In this document: one piece after another, positions 10,315-23,030 of the stretch | Position numbering within the stretch: position 1 is the first letter of the stretch | Layout: each line of letters starts with the position of its first letter | From: Saxidomus purpurata | Lineage: Eukaryota; Mollusca; Bivalvia; Venerida; Veneridae | DNA: 64,000 bases | NCBI GenBank assembly: GCA_022818135.1 | Contig: JAFMSR010000002.1 | Span: 40,189,759 to 40,253,758 of the forward strand | Reading direction: 5' to 3' | Program-made: the position numbers and the translations under genes | Notes under the pieces: model-generated | Database searches by the model: none | What the model was told of the DNA's origin: nothing | Seen by the model: only the letters and a program-made list of their open reading frames with translations

Positions 10315-11706
10315 ATGGCGAGTACAAGAATATTCAGCAATATGGAGTCCGCAGAGCAACAGATGAACTTCCTGGAGGATACGTTTGGTCTTTCGGCAGA
10401 CTTGTTTGCCGATGACCTAGATACTGATGGTGGCATTCTTGATCTGGACCTGGGTGGGGGTCTCAAACATCAGTCTGCTGCTCAAGAATCTTTAGAGGAC
10501 TTGCTTCTCACAGATTCTCAATCAGGTAACGACAGACAGTTCATATCAGTCATTTAACCTACTACAATGTATCAAGTTGAAAATAAAAAAAATTCTAACA
10601 TATTTTTGTTTGTGATAGCAAAAGTGTTTTTGCAAAATGAACAATTTATGAACATTTGAGCTTTTTCATGAAGGTTTTCATTTAAGAACATTTTCCTGTT
10701 TAAAGTTTTTAGTTTCTCTTGCTTACTTGCATATCTATCTCCTTCAGATACTTTCGGAGAAGAATGGATGGAAACAGTAGATTTCCAAACACTCCTGAAT
10801 GCAGGAACCAGCAGTGGAATAGCTCCAACTATAGAAGCTCCACTGGCTGAGGAAAAGAAGCCTGAGCCCCGTCAAGAAGGAATGAAACAAGCAGCCTTCG
10901 AGTTGCTGAAAGCACTTCTAACTGGGCAGCAGTCAACCAAGACAGAGCTGTCCTTAGACGTAGTGCAGCCTGTGGAGCATGTTGAAGCCCCTGCTGTTAT
11001 TTCTCCAGTGGCGGAGGTTCCCAATATTGACTTCCCAGGCTGTGGCAACCTAGACCTGCTTTTTGAAGGTGTTGATGGCAATTCAGTCAACCATTCTTTT
11101 GAGGACTTGATTCAACCAGAAATTACATTAGATAATGGTGATGTTGTTGAAATTCAATCGGCAGTAGCTGGTGAAAATTCTTTTGACACTTTTGAAGACT
11201 CTATTTCAAATGTACATAGCAGCCCACTTAATATAGAAAATCAGAATATTGGATCACCGTTCAGCAACACTGATGTTGAATCACTCTTGTCTTCTGGACC
11301 TACATCTCCATCTGAAATACATCTGCATGAAATGAGCACCATTGACACTAGTTATTTAATTGACAGTAGTCAGTCGAGTACAGCAAAAAGTATACAAGTT
11401 TCTAGTGAAGACTTCACAACATTAAAATCAAAAAGCAAGAGAGGGAAAGCTAAATCTACTCCGTATGATTATGATCAAGACTGTGTTTCTGACAAAAGAG
11501 TAAGAAAAAAGATGCAGAACAAGAATGCAGCCACTCGGTATCGTGAGAAAAAACGGCAGGAAAAGGGAACATTGCAGGAACAGGAAGTACGTCTCTCGGA
11601 TAAAAACAAGGAATTGCGTGAAAAAGTTGAATCCTTACAGAGGGAGATTCAGTATATGAAAGAACTCATGAATGAAATAAACAAAGCAAAACGATCTAAA
11701 ATCTGA
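10315..11706 (+). CDS. ATF4: activating transcription factor 4 (bZIP)
   Basis: Stress-response transcription factor that heterodimerises with C/EBP-type partners and activates amino-acid and redox genes. Coding exons are 10315-10525 and 10748-11706 (donor CAG|GTAACG, acceptor TTCAG), giving 389 residues, close to vertebrate ATF4 (about 350). Residues 320-389 form the bZIP: basic region QNKNAATRYREKKRQ followed by a leucine zipper ending EIQYMKELMNEINKAKR, almost the vertebrate EIQYLKDLIEEVRKA. The acidic activation region includes DDLDTDGGILDLDLG and DTFGEEWMETVDFQTLL, the latter like the mammalian DWM...LDALL segment. The in-frame ATG at 10342 has the better context (A at -3, G at +4) and may be the real start, giving 380 residues. 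The leader exon ends at 9404. Translation is probably controlled by the two uORFs described separately. I see no exact DSGxxS degron. Confidence 0.95.
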
Positions 11707-11806
11707 GAGACCTTTCTCGTGTTCCTGCACTATATCATCTGATTCATACATTGTAAATACTCGCTCTCATTGTTATTTATGTGAAAAATTGTCTTAGATG
11801 TGTAAA

Positions 11807-11812
11807 AATAAA
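11807..11812 (+). terminator. ATF4 polyadenylation signal
   Basis: AATAAA about 100 nt after the ATF4 stop codon, followed by A-rich and T-rich sequence. It implies a very short 3' UTR. Confidence 0.7.
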
Positions 11813-11865
11813 TTAAGAATAGAAAAAATAATAGCTTAGCAACTCCCTTTGTTGTATGGTTTTTT

Positions 11866-12545
11866 AGCTCACCTGGCTTTGCCAGACTGGGTTTTTCTAC
11901 TGGATGATTGTCCGTTGTCCGTCAGCATTTTGATTCAAACGACATCTCTGTAACCACTGGGCCAATGTTGATGAAACTGCAGGAATGTTCCTTGCATAAA
12001 GCTCTACCAAAATTGTTCAAAGATTCCATTCCATGCAAAACTCCGGTTGCTATGGCAAAAAATAGGAAAAACTTAAAAAAATTTCTGGAACCACATGGTC
12101 TAGAGCTTAGATATTTTGCATATAGTATTGTCTAGTGGACCTCTACCAAGATTGTTCAAATTATGACCCTGGGTTAAAATTGACCCCATCAGCTTAGCTT
12201 TACATAAGCTTACTATAATAGGAAAAATTATAAGCTGTAATGGTTTTGAAAAAAAGTGGGTTGGTGCGAAAAACCTAGTTGTGAGGCGAGTAGGATAGCG
12301 CCCCTTTTCTTCGAAAAGTCTAGCTAAAGATTGTGACCTATAGAGTAATCAAGAAAATTGCTGTAGAATGTCACTGTGACCTTCGACCCACTGACTCCAA
12401 AAACAAAATGGAACATATGCATGTTGCTGGGATCCTTTTCGGCAAGTTTCATCAAAGTAGAGTGAAAATTGCGACCTGTCTAGCGTTGTCAAGGAAAAGT
12501 CTACAAGTTGGACGTAGAACTTAAAATTTTCTTTATATCTCGTGT
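11866..12545 (+). repeat. degenerate tandem-core repeat of the AGCTCACC family
   Basis: Starts with AGCTCACCTGGCTTTGCCAG, an inverted repeat also seen (reverse strand) at 14558. The body has the usual phrases for this family (CGACATCTCTGTAACCACTG, CTAGTGGACCTCTACCAAGA). The 3' end is too decayed to place exactly. The stretch after it, 12546-13319, shows nothing I recognise. Confidence 0.55.
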
Positions 12546-13319
12546 TGCGAGTATTTAAAGGCCGGGGAAGAACTATAAATAGGGTTCCGGTAGAGAAATG
12601 GCCACTTGCTTTGCAAACTGAGCCAACAACGGGTTTGAATCCAAATTTTAATAAAGTTAAAATTGTTTGAAATTTAGCACAAATGTTCTTTAGCATAAAT
12701 GTCATTAAAAAAGTACATTTGTTGTCTGAAAGTGTGACTTCAGGAAAAAACTTGTGTTGTCTGCTTCAAGATTTGAATTTACCTCCACAATGATTGGCAG
12801 CGTCTCCATTGGCTGACAGCTAATAGTATCACAGCAGTTGTACGAGTCACACACATTAACATACAATGCAAGGCAGGAAAATTCTGCATGTAATGTTTTG
12901 TATAGAATAGTTCTATATTATTTAAGTTTTATGCATAATTAGCTGTAATTTATAAAGCTTCATCTCAGAATAAAAAATTATCTGGTATGAATTAATAGTC
13001 CAATAAATGACCTAGGTATGGTTTTTCACAATATTTATTCTCAAACTTGCTCGTCATACAAAATTAACCTTGAATGTTGATCAAAATTAACTGACATTCC
13101 TTTTTGCTGTGTATCTGGATAAATGATATCTCCCAGATATAGTTATCTGGCCATTGTCTCGCTTATCTATTTAAAGCACTCCTATACATAAAGAAAATGT
13201 AAATGAGAAACATGCATTGACTCGACGTAAAACTTTGCATTAACTGAAAGTTAACTTTAAATTTATTTGAAGTGACTTTCCCCTAAATCTCACAAAAGTG
13301 AACAGTTTGTTATGTTATT

Positions 13320-13339
13320 GTTCCTTCCCAGGAAGGAAC
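13320..13339. other. 20-bp near-perfect palindrome with paired TTCC/GGAA sites
   Basis: GTTCCTTCCCAGGAAGGAAC is self-complementary except for the two central bases. It contains a TTC-N4-GAA core resembling a STAT-type site and paired ETS cores. No gene start is seen nearby, so function is open. Confidence 0.4.
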
Positions 13340-13747
13340 ATGGAATTGTACAGACACGCTTGACTGAACTATGTACACCGGAAGCCGTTTTTCATTGTTT
13401 CCGTTATAAATGAAACGTTGTGATATTGAAAATGTGTCTGCTGACTAATAACCAATAGCTGTCCTCCGTACACGGTATATGTTTAAGTACTGTGGTTACT
13501 CCTTTATTTTGCAGTTACTTCACTTGGTAAGTTAGTGCATGTTGAACTTGCGAAATGGTCCGCCAAAGTGTTTGATTTTGCATTGCTAGTTTGACAAAAA
13601 GCTGAAATGAATGTTAATTTACATATCCTTTGCATAGAGTAGATATATGTGCTGGAAGTATTGGCGAACTTTTCATATGACCATATAAAAGCAGATGTCA
13701 GAGAGTTACTGTAGCATAGCAGTCGCATAACAAGTGCGTGGAGTATT

Positions 13748-14558
13748 AACAAGAGGGCCATGATGGCCCTATATCGCTCACCTGAATACAAGTCCACTTG
13801 CCTGATGGGTGTGGTCAATTTAGACCCAAGTGGCATGATTTGAACAAAGTAGATGGAAGACCACTAGACAATGTTACATACCAAATAGGTTTTCCTATAC
13901 AAGTCTTTGTAAAACAAGTGACCCCTGGGCAGGGCCAATACTGACCCAAGGGGTATGGTTTGAACAAACTTTAAAGAAGTCTACTAGGCAATGCTACATG
14001 CTAAATATCTATAAGCTCTAGGCCCTGTGGTTTTAGAGAAGATTTTAAAAGTTTATCCGATATAAGCCTATGTAAAACTAAGTGACCCCCCGGGCGGGGT
14101 CAATTTTGACCGAGGGGTCATAATTTGAACAATCTTGGTAGAGGTCCACTAGACAATGCCACATGCTAAACATCTAAGCTCTAGGCCCTGTGGTTTCAGA
14201 GAAGATTTTTAAAAAGTTTTTCCCATATAAGCCTATGTTAAGCTAAGTGACCTCCTGGGCGGGGTCAGTTTTGACCCTGGGGTCGTAATTTGAACAATCT
14301 TGGTAGAGGTCCACTAGACAATGCCACATGCAAAATATCTTAGCTCTAGGCAAAGAGCTAAGTTTTTCCAACCAGAGTTCTGCATGGAATGGAATTCTTT
14401 GAACAACTTTGGTAGAGCTTCATGCAAGGAACATCACTGCAAAGTTTCTTCAACATTGGCCAAGTGGTTTCAAAGATGTCGTTTGAAGGAAATGGTGGAC
14501 GGCCGGACGGAATGCGATCCTAATAGCTCACTCTGGCACTTTGTGCCAGGTGAGCTAA
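13748..14558 (-). mobile_element. non-autonomous Helentron-like element, AGCTCACC family
   Basis: Read on the minus strand it begins TTAGCTCACCTGGCACAAAG with the inverted partner GTGCCAG. It contains several ~170-bp units (each with ATGCTAAATATCT, GCTCTAGGCCCTGTGGTTT and AGGTCCACTAGACAATG), and ends with CAGGTGAGC, the hairpin GGGCCATCATGGCCC and TCTTGTT. AGCTCACCTG at the 5' end and CAGGTGAGC near the 3' end are subterminal inverted repeats. This layout matches non-autonomous Helentron (HINE/pearl-like) elements. No transposase is encoded. Confidence 0.7.
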
Positions 14559-14562
14559 AAAA

Positions 14563-16856
14563 AGTAGACTATCAATCAAATAGCAATACATCAATTTGCT
14601 TAGACTGTCGTATTTTGTACTTCAGTAATACAATGTAAAAAGATGTGCCCTAGAAGGAACTTTTGGAATGGTATAACTTGTTTATTCTGAAATTGCACAG
14701 CAGACGATCTCTGTGTTTACATTATCACATTACAAAGTCTGCTAGGTAGTACAGCTCCTCCCCACACTCCTAATATGCTTAATTGCTTGCCGGTCGGTAT
14801 TTCACTGAAACAAACCCCGGCCTTTACACTCTTTACATTCACACTCTAGCTCCTTCATTTCATCTCTCATCTTATTCTTAATTATTTTGCACAGTATGAT
14901 GGTCTTGGGGTGAATTGACTATGGATTAATTGAAGTATTACTTCCAGAGTTATTGGCCTTCATTTAACAAAATTTCAATATTTAAATAAGTTTACACTCG
15001 AGTACCTCAGTTTCTTCACTAGTCCTTACCATATTTACCATCAATATAATTATGTGACAGTAAAACCTAGGCCAAGTTTGTCATGTGACCTTGACCATTA
15101 CCTACTACTTTAGTTCTGCGAGTGTAAAGTGGGACATTTAAATACTTGATCCCGACCTTTTGACCTAATTTGTTGTCCAACATTTGATTGTCAACACTCC
15201 AGAGGTCTTTGATTAGTTGGATTAATATGGGTTACCTGAGGTCACTAGGTCAGTTCTGTTTGCAATAGAGCCTGGATTTCTTGATGAAGTCTAGGACAAG
15301 GTTGTCAAAAACCAAGTCATTAGTTGGTGAATAATTTGAGCACGAATCTCGGGTGAGTGACCATCATGGCCCTATTACTGACTCTTAATTTTCATATGAA
15401 TTTATAAATAAATGACATTTAATACATTCAAATTTCATCATTTATTAATTACATTATTGGACAAGGGACTTGCAAATATACAAATTGGGCAGTATACAAG
15501 GTCAAGAACAGGGTTACAGAAAACAGTTTAAGTACAGCAGTTCAAGTTAATGTAAAGGCTATGTGTTGTTTAGCCTTGACATGATGTGCCTTGTACCAGC
15601 TATGTTGCCGGATAGGTAATAAATTTAAAACATAATTTATTCAAAGATTTTTCATCATATAGTACATAACATAAATAAGATCACAAAAAGATTTCCAATA
15701 AAACTACGAGCTTTGTTTAAAAATTGCATAATGAGAAATTTAACAGCCACAGAATAACTATGACCTAACTGCTTCTTCAAAACTTTAAATACGGCCAGGT
15801 ATTTGTGAAGTGCATAAAATTTTTATATTTTACCAACTTCTAAATCAATGCTATGAAACTCCAGTTGGAGATTTACATAGAGGGCAACTGTTGGTTTTGG
15901 TGTAACTACTATAATTTATGACTTTAATCTCGATAAAAGTTTTTGATGATTTCAGGTTGAAACAGTGTGTCGATTGTGTATTAGTCCACTGATATATTTT
16001 GATAAACCACATAACTCCCATGTTTCGTAAGCAATTCTAATGAAACTCAAGGGGCATCAACTCTATATAGTAATCAACATATCCACAAAGTTTGATTGAA
16101 ATTTCATTACAATTATGGTAGATAATTATGGTTCTAGACTGAAATTGCTAACGTACAGAAGACCAGTGTCATAACATAATACTCGCCATCGGGCTTATAA
16201 ATGTACAGGGTAATTGTTAGTATTGGTGACAGATCAAATATACATTTGACTGCTTGAGCGTTGAAAGTGATAATTTCACGTTAAAAATTCACTAAAATAA
16301 ACAACTTTCTGTTCATATTTCTCACTTCAAAGACAATCTTTGCACATTCAACATCAGAACGACAATGCTGAAAATTGGCGGGTAACATCTGTGTTTTACT
16401 TCATAATTGTGGTCATCAGCTCTTCACTTCACAGAAGAAGACTAGGATTAAAGTTGGTCAAACAGTAAAATCACTTATCTTTACACTGTATATAGGTCAG
16501 TTGTAAAGTATCACTATATCAGGATATAATCCACAGTTACACCAAGTATTTATCATGTAACGAAAATAATGCAGCCAACATGGAGGGTAACTAAGTAAAA
16601 TTAGCATCAATTCGTTCTTTATGAAGTAACAGTTGATACATGTATACTCCCTTTTTCCACAAAACATATTCTTGAAAATCAAATACATGACCTTACATGC
16701 TGCTTCCCAACACTTTAACCACAGTCTAGAATCTATCCTCCATTGGGACTTTTTAACATGAAATATTGATATTTCAGAATTGACGCAACTGTTGCATATA
16801 ACACATAAATGTTGTTTCTGTAGAATTATTCACCGGCTAAAAGCACATGCATGAGA
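14563..16856. other. intergenic DNA and probable COX10 3' UTR
   Basis: No coding exon is seen. A decayed AGCTCACC-family piece lies near 15350-15390 (GGGTGAGTGACCATCATGGC). Minus-strand AATAAA signals occur at about 15441-15446 and 15636-15641, so the COX10 transcript may end near 15.4-15.6 kb. That would give a 3' UTR of 1.2-1.4 kb. Confidence 0.4.
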
Positions 16857-19800
16857 TCAAGTGACCGATTCTTGACTTTTCACTGGATGTAAAGCCAGCA
16901 AATTATCTCCGTTATTTTCACGTCCACTTTTCTTCCCTATAAGCATTAGGATCAGTAGAGCTGGGATATGTATTAATGTAAATCGAAAAAGTTTCCTAGA
17001 TGAATTACTGTCACCTTTTCTGTAGAAGTCCCATGCAAGATATGCTAGGTAAATATTAAGTGGCAGTGAATCAACAGCAAATGTCCATGTTGTGAGGTCG
17101 AGGAGTGGAGCAATACTGCAGAGTCCTATCATTCCCACACTGTATCTAAGAGCAACACGTTTGCATAGTTCTGGACGTACAACACTTGTCATTCTGTAAC
17201 CACCTCTGGAATAGTCTGGACGTAGATTCCAACTTAAGGCATTAAAGTGAGGAAACTGCCAGGCATACAGGATAGCTCCCAACAACAATGCTCCTGTAAT
17301 ATACGAAACATGTAATAGGCAATTTAATAGGAGTGATCGTGTTTGCAAACAAAACCAGGTATTGCGCAATAATTTCTACTGATAAGAGATAGATGCGGTG
17401 GGCAGCAGTCGGTAGTCCGTGTTTTTGAATCGTTAGGGATGTTTTTTAACGACGGTAACTTTTTAAAAACAAAAGATATTTTAAAATGTTTTATATCACT
17501 GGAAAGCTAATAAATATACCTTTTATTCATTATTTAAAATTTTTGCTAAGATTCAAAATGAAAAATTCGCGAGTGAGTAACTTACACTGATTTCATAAAT
17601 GATTATAGCAGCAACAAGCTGTTAAGAAAAATCGAGTGTCATTAAAAACGGCATTTCTTTCAAAAGAGATATTTTGGTGTAAAAATATGAGTATCAAGAG
17701 CATGTCATAACTTTTTGAATTTTAAAAATCCTTCAGATAGCAAAAAAGTTATAAAAGTTCAAAAATTCCTTTCCGATACATAAGCATTGTAAACACAACT
17801 GTTATTGCCCACCAGCAATCTTATCAAAATTGCCGTGTGATGTCACGGCGATCACTCTGAATAGGAGTCCAGACATTATTCCTAAAAATAATATATTTAA
17901 AAAGTTACATCATATGAAGCAAGATGTAGTACTATTCACTAACATCAGCAATATGCTACCATTTTGAAAGGTACTTTGTTAGAAGTAAACTCTGTATGTT
18001 TTATACAAAAATGAATGAAGAATCAGCTTGTTAAAATTCAAAGCAAAAAATACATGTCACAGTGACAATATGTCTGTGCCAGAGTGTATGTTGTTGTTTA
18101 TGTGTAGTGTTGTTGTTTGTGTTTCTTATGTGTATGTATATGTTCGTGTTTTTCTTTTCTCTCTGAGAATTGCCATTGTTTTAGTGCCTGCGTGTATTTA
18201 CAGGTAAAATATGGTTGTCAGTTATACTACAGTATAGCTCAGCTTTGGACTGTGTTTTTGGCAGGGAAATGTATGTATGTCTGGAAGACTACTGGTAGAT
18301 ACTCTTATATGATACAGTTTCAATATGACTTACCTGGTTCTAACATCCCTGTGCATGCTGTCCAGCCCATCATTGGGGGAATAGCACCAACAATGGAACC
18401 AACCCAGGTATTCAGTAAACTGTATCTCTTCATTGGTGTATAGACTAAGGTATATAGGCCCAGGTTGAAGGCTCCTAGAGCAGCCGTCAGGGGATTCACA
18501 CCCAGGGTAAGAATGGTGAGTCCTAATGACCCAGATATCACAGCAAATGTAACGGCATGCAGTGGACTGCAATATCAAATAATTTAACAATTATAACTAT
18601 ACAAAAATGTATGTATATTTGTGAGAAATTATTTTCAAATATCTCTAAAGATGAAAACTTTACAGCTGAGGCACAAAGTACATCTATAAAATATTACATG
18701 TACTAGTATACATTATAAGATCTGTTGACTTTATGCTTTAAGCTATGGACCAGGTCACCAAACACTGACTAGACACAGTTCATCAACTAGTCAAACCTAA
18801 CATTGTATATTATTTCTGATGCTATAAATAGATGAAATGGTTATGGTGCAGACAAGACCAGACAGATGGACAAACTTTGATGCACAAACTACCATTGTGA
18901 AAACTATGTTGAGCAAGTGGACTTAACAGTAACACGTGAAATTACCTGAGATGTCCTCTTACAAGAACTCTATTCTTTGTTCTATTCATCTGTGCATCAA
19001 AAGGAACTTCGAAGTACTGAAATAATGTAAAGTAAACAATTCCTTAAAAACTTCAAGAAAAAAACAGAAAGATGGCCTTACACATCATATCAGTAGAAGT
19101 ATCATCTATAACACTGCTTGGTTCAACATCCACAGTAAACAAGATCTATCTGCAGACACTTTGGTGACAGGTCTACCATAAATATATTCTAGCATAAAAT
19201 GTTCTATTTTTGGCCATTTTGTCAGTGTTTTAACAAGAGGAAAAACATGTTAACACAGAGATTCATGTGTATTTCTAACTCGTTTTCATTTATGTACATT
19301 ACAGGGCCATTGTAAACAACTGACCTGGCCTAAAGTGATTTATGAAGCATGGAGTAAACAGTGCCTGACTTAATCATAAATATGACATAAACAACATGGA
19401 CATTGTTCCATTTGAGTGTCTTACCAGTAACAATATTTCATTTTGATTTTTTGGTAATTTTTTAATGCTAGAATAACATTTACAAATCATTTTCATGTTA
19501 CATCTACAGAAATGCTCAGAATATGTTAAAGCTCGACCACAAACCATCCCTTGGGGATTCTGCAGATGTTATTATACAAGCAAACTCGCATTAATCCTAT
19601 AAAACAATAAGCATAGTGAATGACAAACCTTACCAGTCTACCTGCATTACCATGTGATGAGAGAGCCAACCCAAAATACACAAGCATACAATTTCACTTT
19701 ACCTGGTTCATCACACTGCATGAATACAAAGTAAGGGTTGTTCAACAGTACACACTGGAAATGTTAAACTTTACCTGGTTCATTGCATTAGCTGAACATG

Positions 19801-21075
19801 AAGTAAGGGCTGTTCCAAAAGTGCACATTAGGAATGTGTCAAGCAGAAATGGATCTGGGGCAATTGCATAGCCTGCCATAGTTGTAACAACGACTAAACC
19901 TGTAAGAGATGTCATACATACTACAGAGTTACAAAGCAATAGAAGCAGGGTTATAAAACAGGACGACTGGAAATTTCGCAGGACCTTCATTACCATCTTA
20001 ATTTGTGAAACTACTATATCTAGACCCAATGGTTCAATATGATAAAGGAATTAAAATGATAAGCTTAATGATAAATGTAGATATAAAATTACTTTAAGCT
20101 TGAGTTGAGGGGGGATTTTTTTCCCAGTCCTTCAATTTTGGGAAATTTTAAGTTATAAGTTCTGATTAGTTGACACTAAAATCCTGGTGTAAAGTGATAT
20201 TTGGAACTGATTACTTTTTTAAGCACCCACATGGCCTCTGATACAGAGGGAAAATGCCCTGGGAGGGCATGAATATTTTGGCTCAAAGACAAACCTTAAA
20301 TTGCCATTGCATGTAAAATTCAGAAACTTCTTTAAAGAAGACACTAACTAAACACAAAGTTAACAAATTGTTATTTGATTCTTTGATGTATTTTGGGATT
20401 CTCATTTAAGTATAACCTTTGTCACTATTGTGCAGCACATACATTTCTAAGCTATTGATAAACAAGAAGATCTGAAATGTAAAAATTTGAGAAATGTTAA
20501 TGTGACTGACAAAAACCCTCTTTAAAACTGAATGACGATAACCAGTTATAAAACTTCTACAAATACTTACCAGTCAGCCTGATCTTGGAGAGTTTTAAGT
20601 AATACTCCGGTAGCTTGGAGTAATCCAGCTTCATTTCTCTCCATGTATACTCTGACAAAGACTCTACATGTTCTGACGGACTTGTGTTATCTATCTTCAA
20701 ACCATCATCATAGTCAAAATTGAGCTGTAAATATTTCTTTTGATCCGCAAGCTTTATTTCTACATCTTTTGCCTTTGTTGCATTCTTAACATCCAATTTA
20801 ACACCACTACCTTTGAAGAATATTGTGAAGTCCTCGTTATTACTCTCCATGGCATTGTTTGTGGTAATAGACTGTCCGTCTGAGGTAGACTGGTTGGCAG
20901 CTGCTGCTTCTACTGTGTCTGCCCGACGTTTAGAATAATCCCTGAACTTTGTCAGATTTGTAGGCACCTTTATCCAGATAGTTTTTACCTCAAACTGTTC
21001 TGGTTGCCTTGTTCTGCCAACATTTTCTTCATCTGTGTCACTGACTGTGGCTGTGACTTTTGGTTTTGTTGAGTA
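16857..21075 (-). CDS. COX10: protoheme IX farnesyltransferase COX10 (haem O synthase), first exon missing
   Basis: Mitochondrial inner-membrane enzyme that adds a farnesyl chain to haem B, making haem O for haem A and cytochrome c oxidase. Minus-strand exons 20571-21075, 19775-19899, 18946-19016, 18334-18566 and 16857-17293 join in phase to 456 codons plus TGA. Seen: [20 protein letters not shown] before the first helix; [13 protein letters not shown]; the first prenyl-diphosphate motif [68 protein letters not shown]; and the second motif [11 protein letters not shown]. Hydrophobic segments between them fit a UbiA-fold membrane protein. The exon at 20571-21075 starts in phase 0 and carries a low-complexity N-terminal stretch unlike the human one. 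The ATG and mitochondrial targeting exon lie further upstream and were not found with confidence. Confidence 0.95.
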
Positions 21076-21596
21076 CTGAGAATATATGAAAACATGTAAA
21101 TTAGATATAAGTAACTAGGTAACAATGGTGCTTACTACCTTACAAAAATTTTAATCTATGTGACAGGCTTACATTAAGTGTCAATTTATTGTGCTCTTAA
21201 TATCCTCAGCATGATTCTAAAGGCTTGATTACATTCTTATGAAAGAACACTTACCGTATACTCCCCAAGAAACCCCCCCCCCCCCAGTCATTTGGAATGA
21301 AAAAATTGACTTGCCAGATCAGGACACAGGCATGTGAACACAGTAATCAATATTGATGAGTTCAGTGAATAATAAAAAAACACAACGCCTACTTTCATTG
21401 AACAGCTCTTAGTTTGCATTTTGGCTCCAGAATAATCGCCACCTATGTCAAACATGTAACAGAGACATACGGTTGTTTTTGGAAAAAATTAAGTTTAAAC
21501 ACAAAACAAAAGTTTACAATTACATGAGTTCAGGACTCTTCATTCAAAATACTAAGAAAAGTGAATTAAAGCTGATGACAAGGTAAAATAATAAAC

Positions 21597-21666
21597 CCTG
21601 ACTGGGAGGTGAGCCCAGGACACTTCGCTTACAGGGCAAATGATCTCCAGACTGAGGTAACTGGCC
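21597..21666 (-). repeat. tRNA-Thr-like SINE head, copy 1
   Basis: On the minus strand GGCCAGTTACCTCAGTC, then an anticodon-like arm TTTGCCCTGTAAGCGAA and CCCAGTCAGG. It aligns along its whole length with the element at 60138-60210. Stems are poorly paired, so it is a tRNA-derived repeat and not a functional tRNA. Confidence 0.5.
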
Positions 21667-21699
21667 TCTTACACCATGTACACATTTTCTTCCAAATTG

Positions 21700-21870
21700 T
21701 GAACAAGTCCGTACCATGCAACATGCCAAATATCTAAGCTCTGTGCTTCCCTGTTCTGGAGAAGAAGATTCTTAAAGTTTTTTCTTTCCCTTGCCATGGC
21801 AATGGAATGGAATTATTTCAACAACTATGATAGGGCTTCATGCAAGGAACATTTTTAAGTTCAACACGGG
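21700..21870 (+). repeat. fragment of the AGCTCACC-family tandem core
   Basis: ACATGCCAAATATCTAAGCT, AAGATTCTTAAAGTTTTT and CTTCATGCAAGGAACAT match the body of the 13748-14558 element. Both ends are missing. Confidence 0.5.
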
Positions 21871-21989
21871 CCATAATTTGTAGTAAATTCAGTAAGGAGT
21901 TATCTAAAGTTTTCACACTCTTGCTACCTTTAATCGAAATAATTCACGACAAAGAAATTAAGACTAATTTAATCGCCCTGGGACAGATT

Positions 21990-22260
21990 AGCGGCCAAAA
22001 TGTGTCGATTAGACGCAGTAACTGACAGGTAAGATTCCCTTATGAAGTTTATAAGTAGGCAGATTATTATTATTGTGGAGGGGCAGAACACACTTTTGAG
22101 CCGGCAATTTGGTGGACATGTGTGTCTATTAGCAGACAGGTTATGTCAATAAATTATCAAGGGGTGGAGCTTTGATTCGGCTCGACAAATAGGCGGACAC
22201 TTCTGTATATTAGATGACAGATAAGTAGGCGGATTGTTGATATTATTATTGACGGACGTG
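21990..22260 (+). repeat. degenerate ~105-bp tandem repeat
   Basis: Two to three diverged copies of a unit with TGTCTATTAG, GACAG, TAAGTAGGCGGATT and TTATTATTATTG. No gene. Origin unknown. Confidence 0.4.
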
Positions 22261-22356
22261 ACGCTTTCAGCGTTTTCAGCTTGGCGATTCGATTGACACA
22301 CATATGTATTAATTTGCGGAAATGATGACCCTTTGATCATGTATTGATCGCATTGC

Positions 22357-23030
22357 ACATTCGAGCACGGACCTATATACACATGGATTGGCAACTTCCG
22401 AAAATCGTTAATGCGATATCAGAGTAAATGTTACCCATCATGATTTGCGCGCGCTCGGTGTTTTTCGGAAATTTTCCGATTTGTGATATTCGGCAGGTGC
22501 CGCCAGGAGTGACAAAAATTTCAACAAACAAAATCGATAACAGTTACGCCTTACGAAAAAAGATTAGCTTGTAATAAGACAAAAGTTGCATAAACAAAGA
22601 AAAATACAAACTATTGAGCCATACATATTGAAGTAGACACGATTTAATTTGATTTATTGTTTACGTTTTTCCCCGATCCGTTCCAAGATGGAGGACGGCG
22701 GGAAGCATCATTCTACATCGCGCTGACAAAAATTGATAAAAAAAGTTATGCACTACAAAATTCAGATATAGGTTGGAATGAGACTAATGTTACTTAAAGA
22801 AAAAAAAAAAATATTGAGCCATAAATATTGAAGAAGACACAATTAAATTTGATTATTTTTCAAGATGGAGGACAGGTGGACGCTGTGAGTCTTCGATTTC
22901 AGCAAACCTCAGATATTGTCCATCGATGCTAAAATCTCGCATAACATCTATGCGATAAAAAGGTTGAACTTGTCTAGGAAGATACGAGAGTTGCCACTCC
23001 GTGTGTATATAGGTCCGTGGTCCGAGGTAA
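22357..23030. repeat. divergent inverted repeat around GC-rich candidate promoter DNA
   Basis: GTGTATATAGGTCCGTG occurs on the plus strand near 23000 and on the minus strand near 22385, each preceded by a GTTGCCA motif, so the arms point away from each other. Between them a second repeat pair (ATTGAGCCATA, GAAGTAGACAC or GAAGAAGACAC, CAAGATGGAGGAC) occurs at about 22613-22700 and 22815-22875. CAAGATGG resembles a YY1-type initiator. The block lies upstream of COX10 on its strand. Whether it is a promoter or a decayed mobile element is unknown. Confidence 0.35.

Larger units (their letters stand above)
9400..10415 (+). promoter_or_regulatory. ATF4 uORF2, spliced and overlapping the coding start out of frame
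   Basis: ATG at 9400-9402 in strong context (A at -3, G at +4). The leader exon ends at 9404 before GTAAGT and joins 10250 after TTATTGCAG, giving an open frame of 56 codons with stop at 10413-10415. It overlaps the ATF4 reading frame by 101 nt from the ATG at 10315, or 74 nt from the ATG at 10342. Mammalian uORF2 has 59 codons and overlaps by 83 nt. This inhibitory uORF is bypassed when eIF2alpha is phosphorylated, so ATF4 is translated during stress. The intron falls within the second codon of the uORF. Confidence 0.75.
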
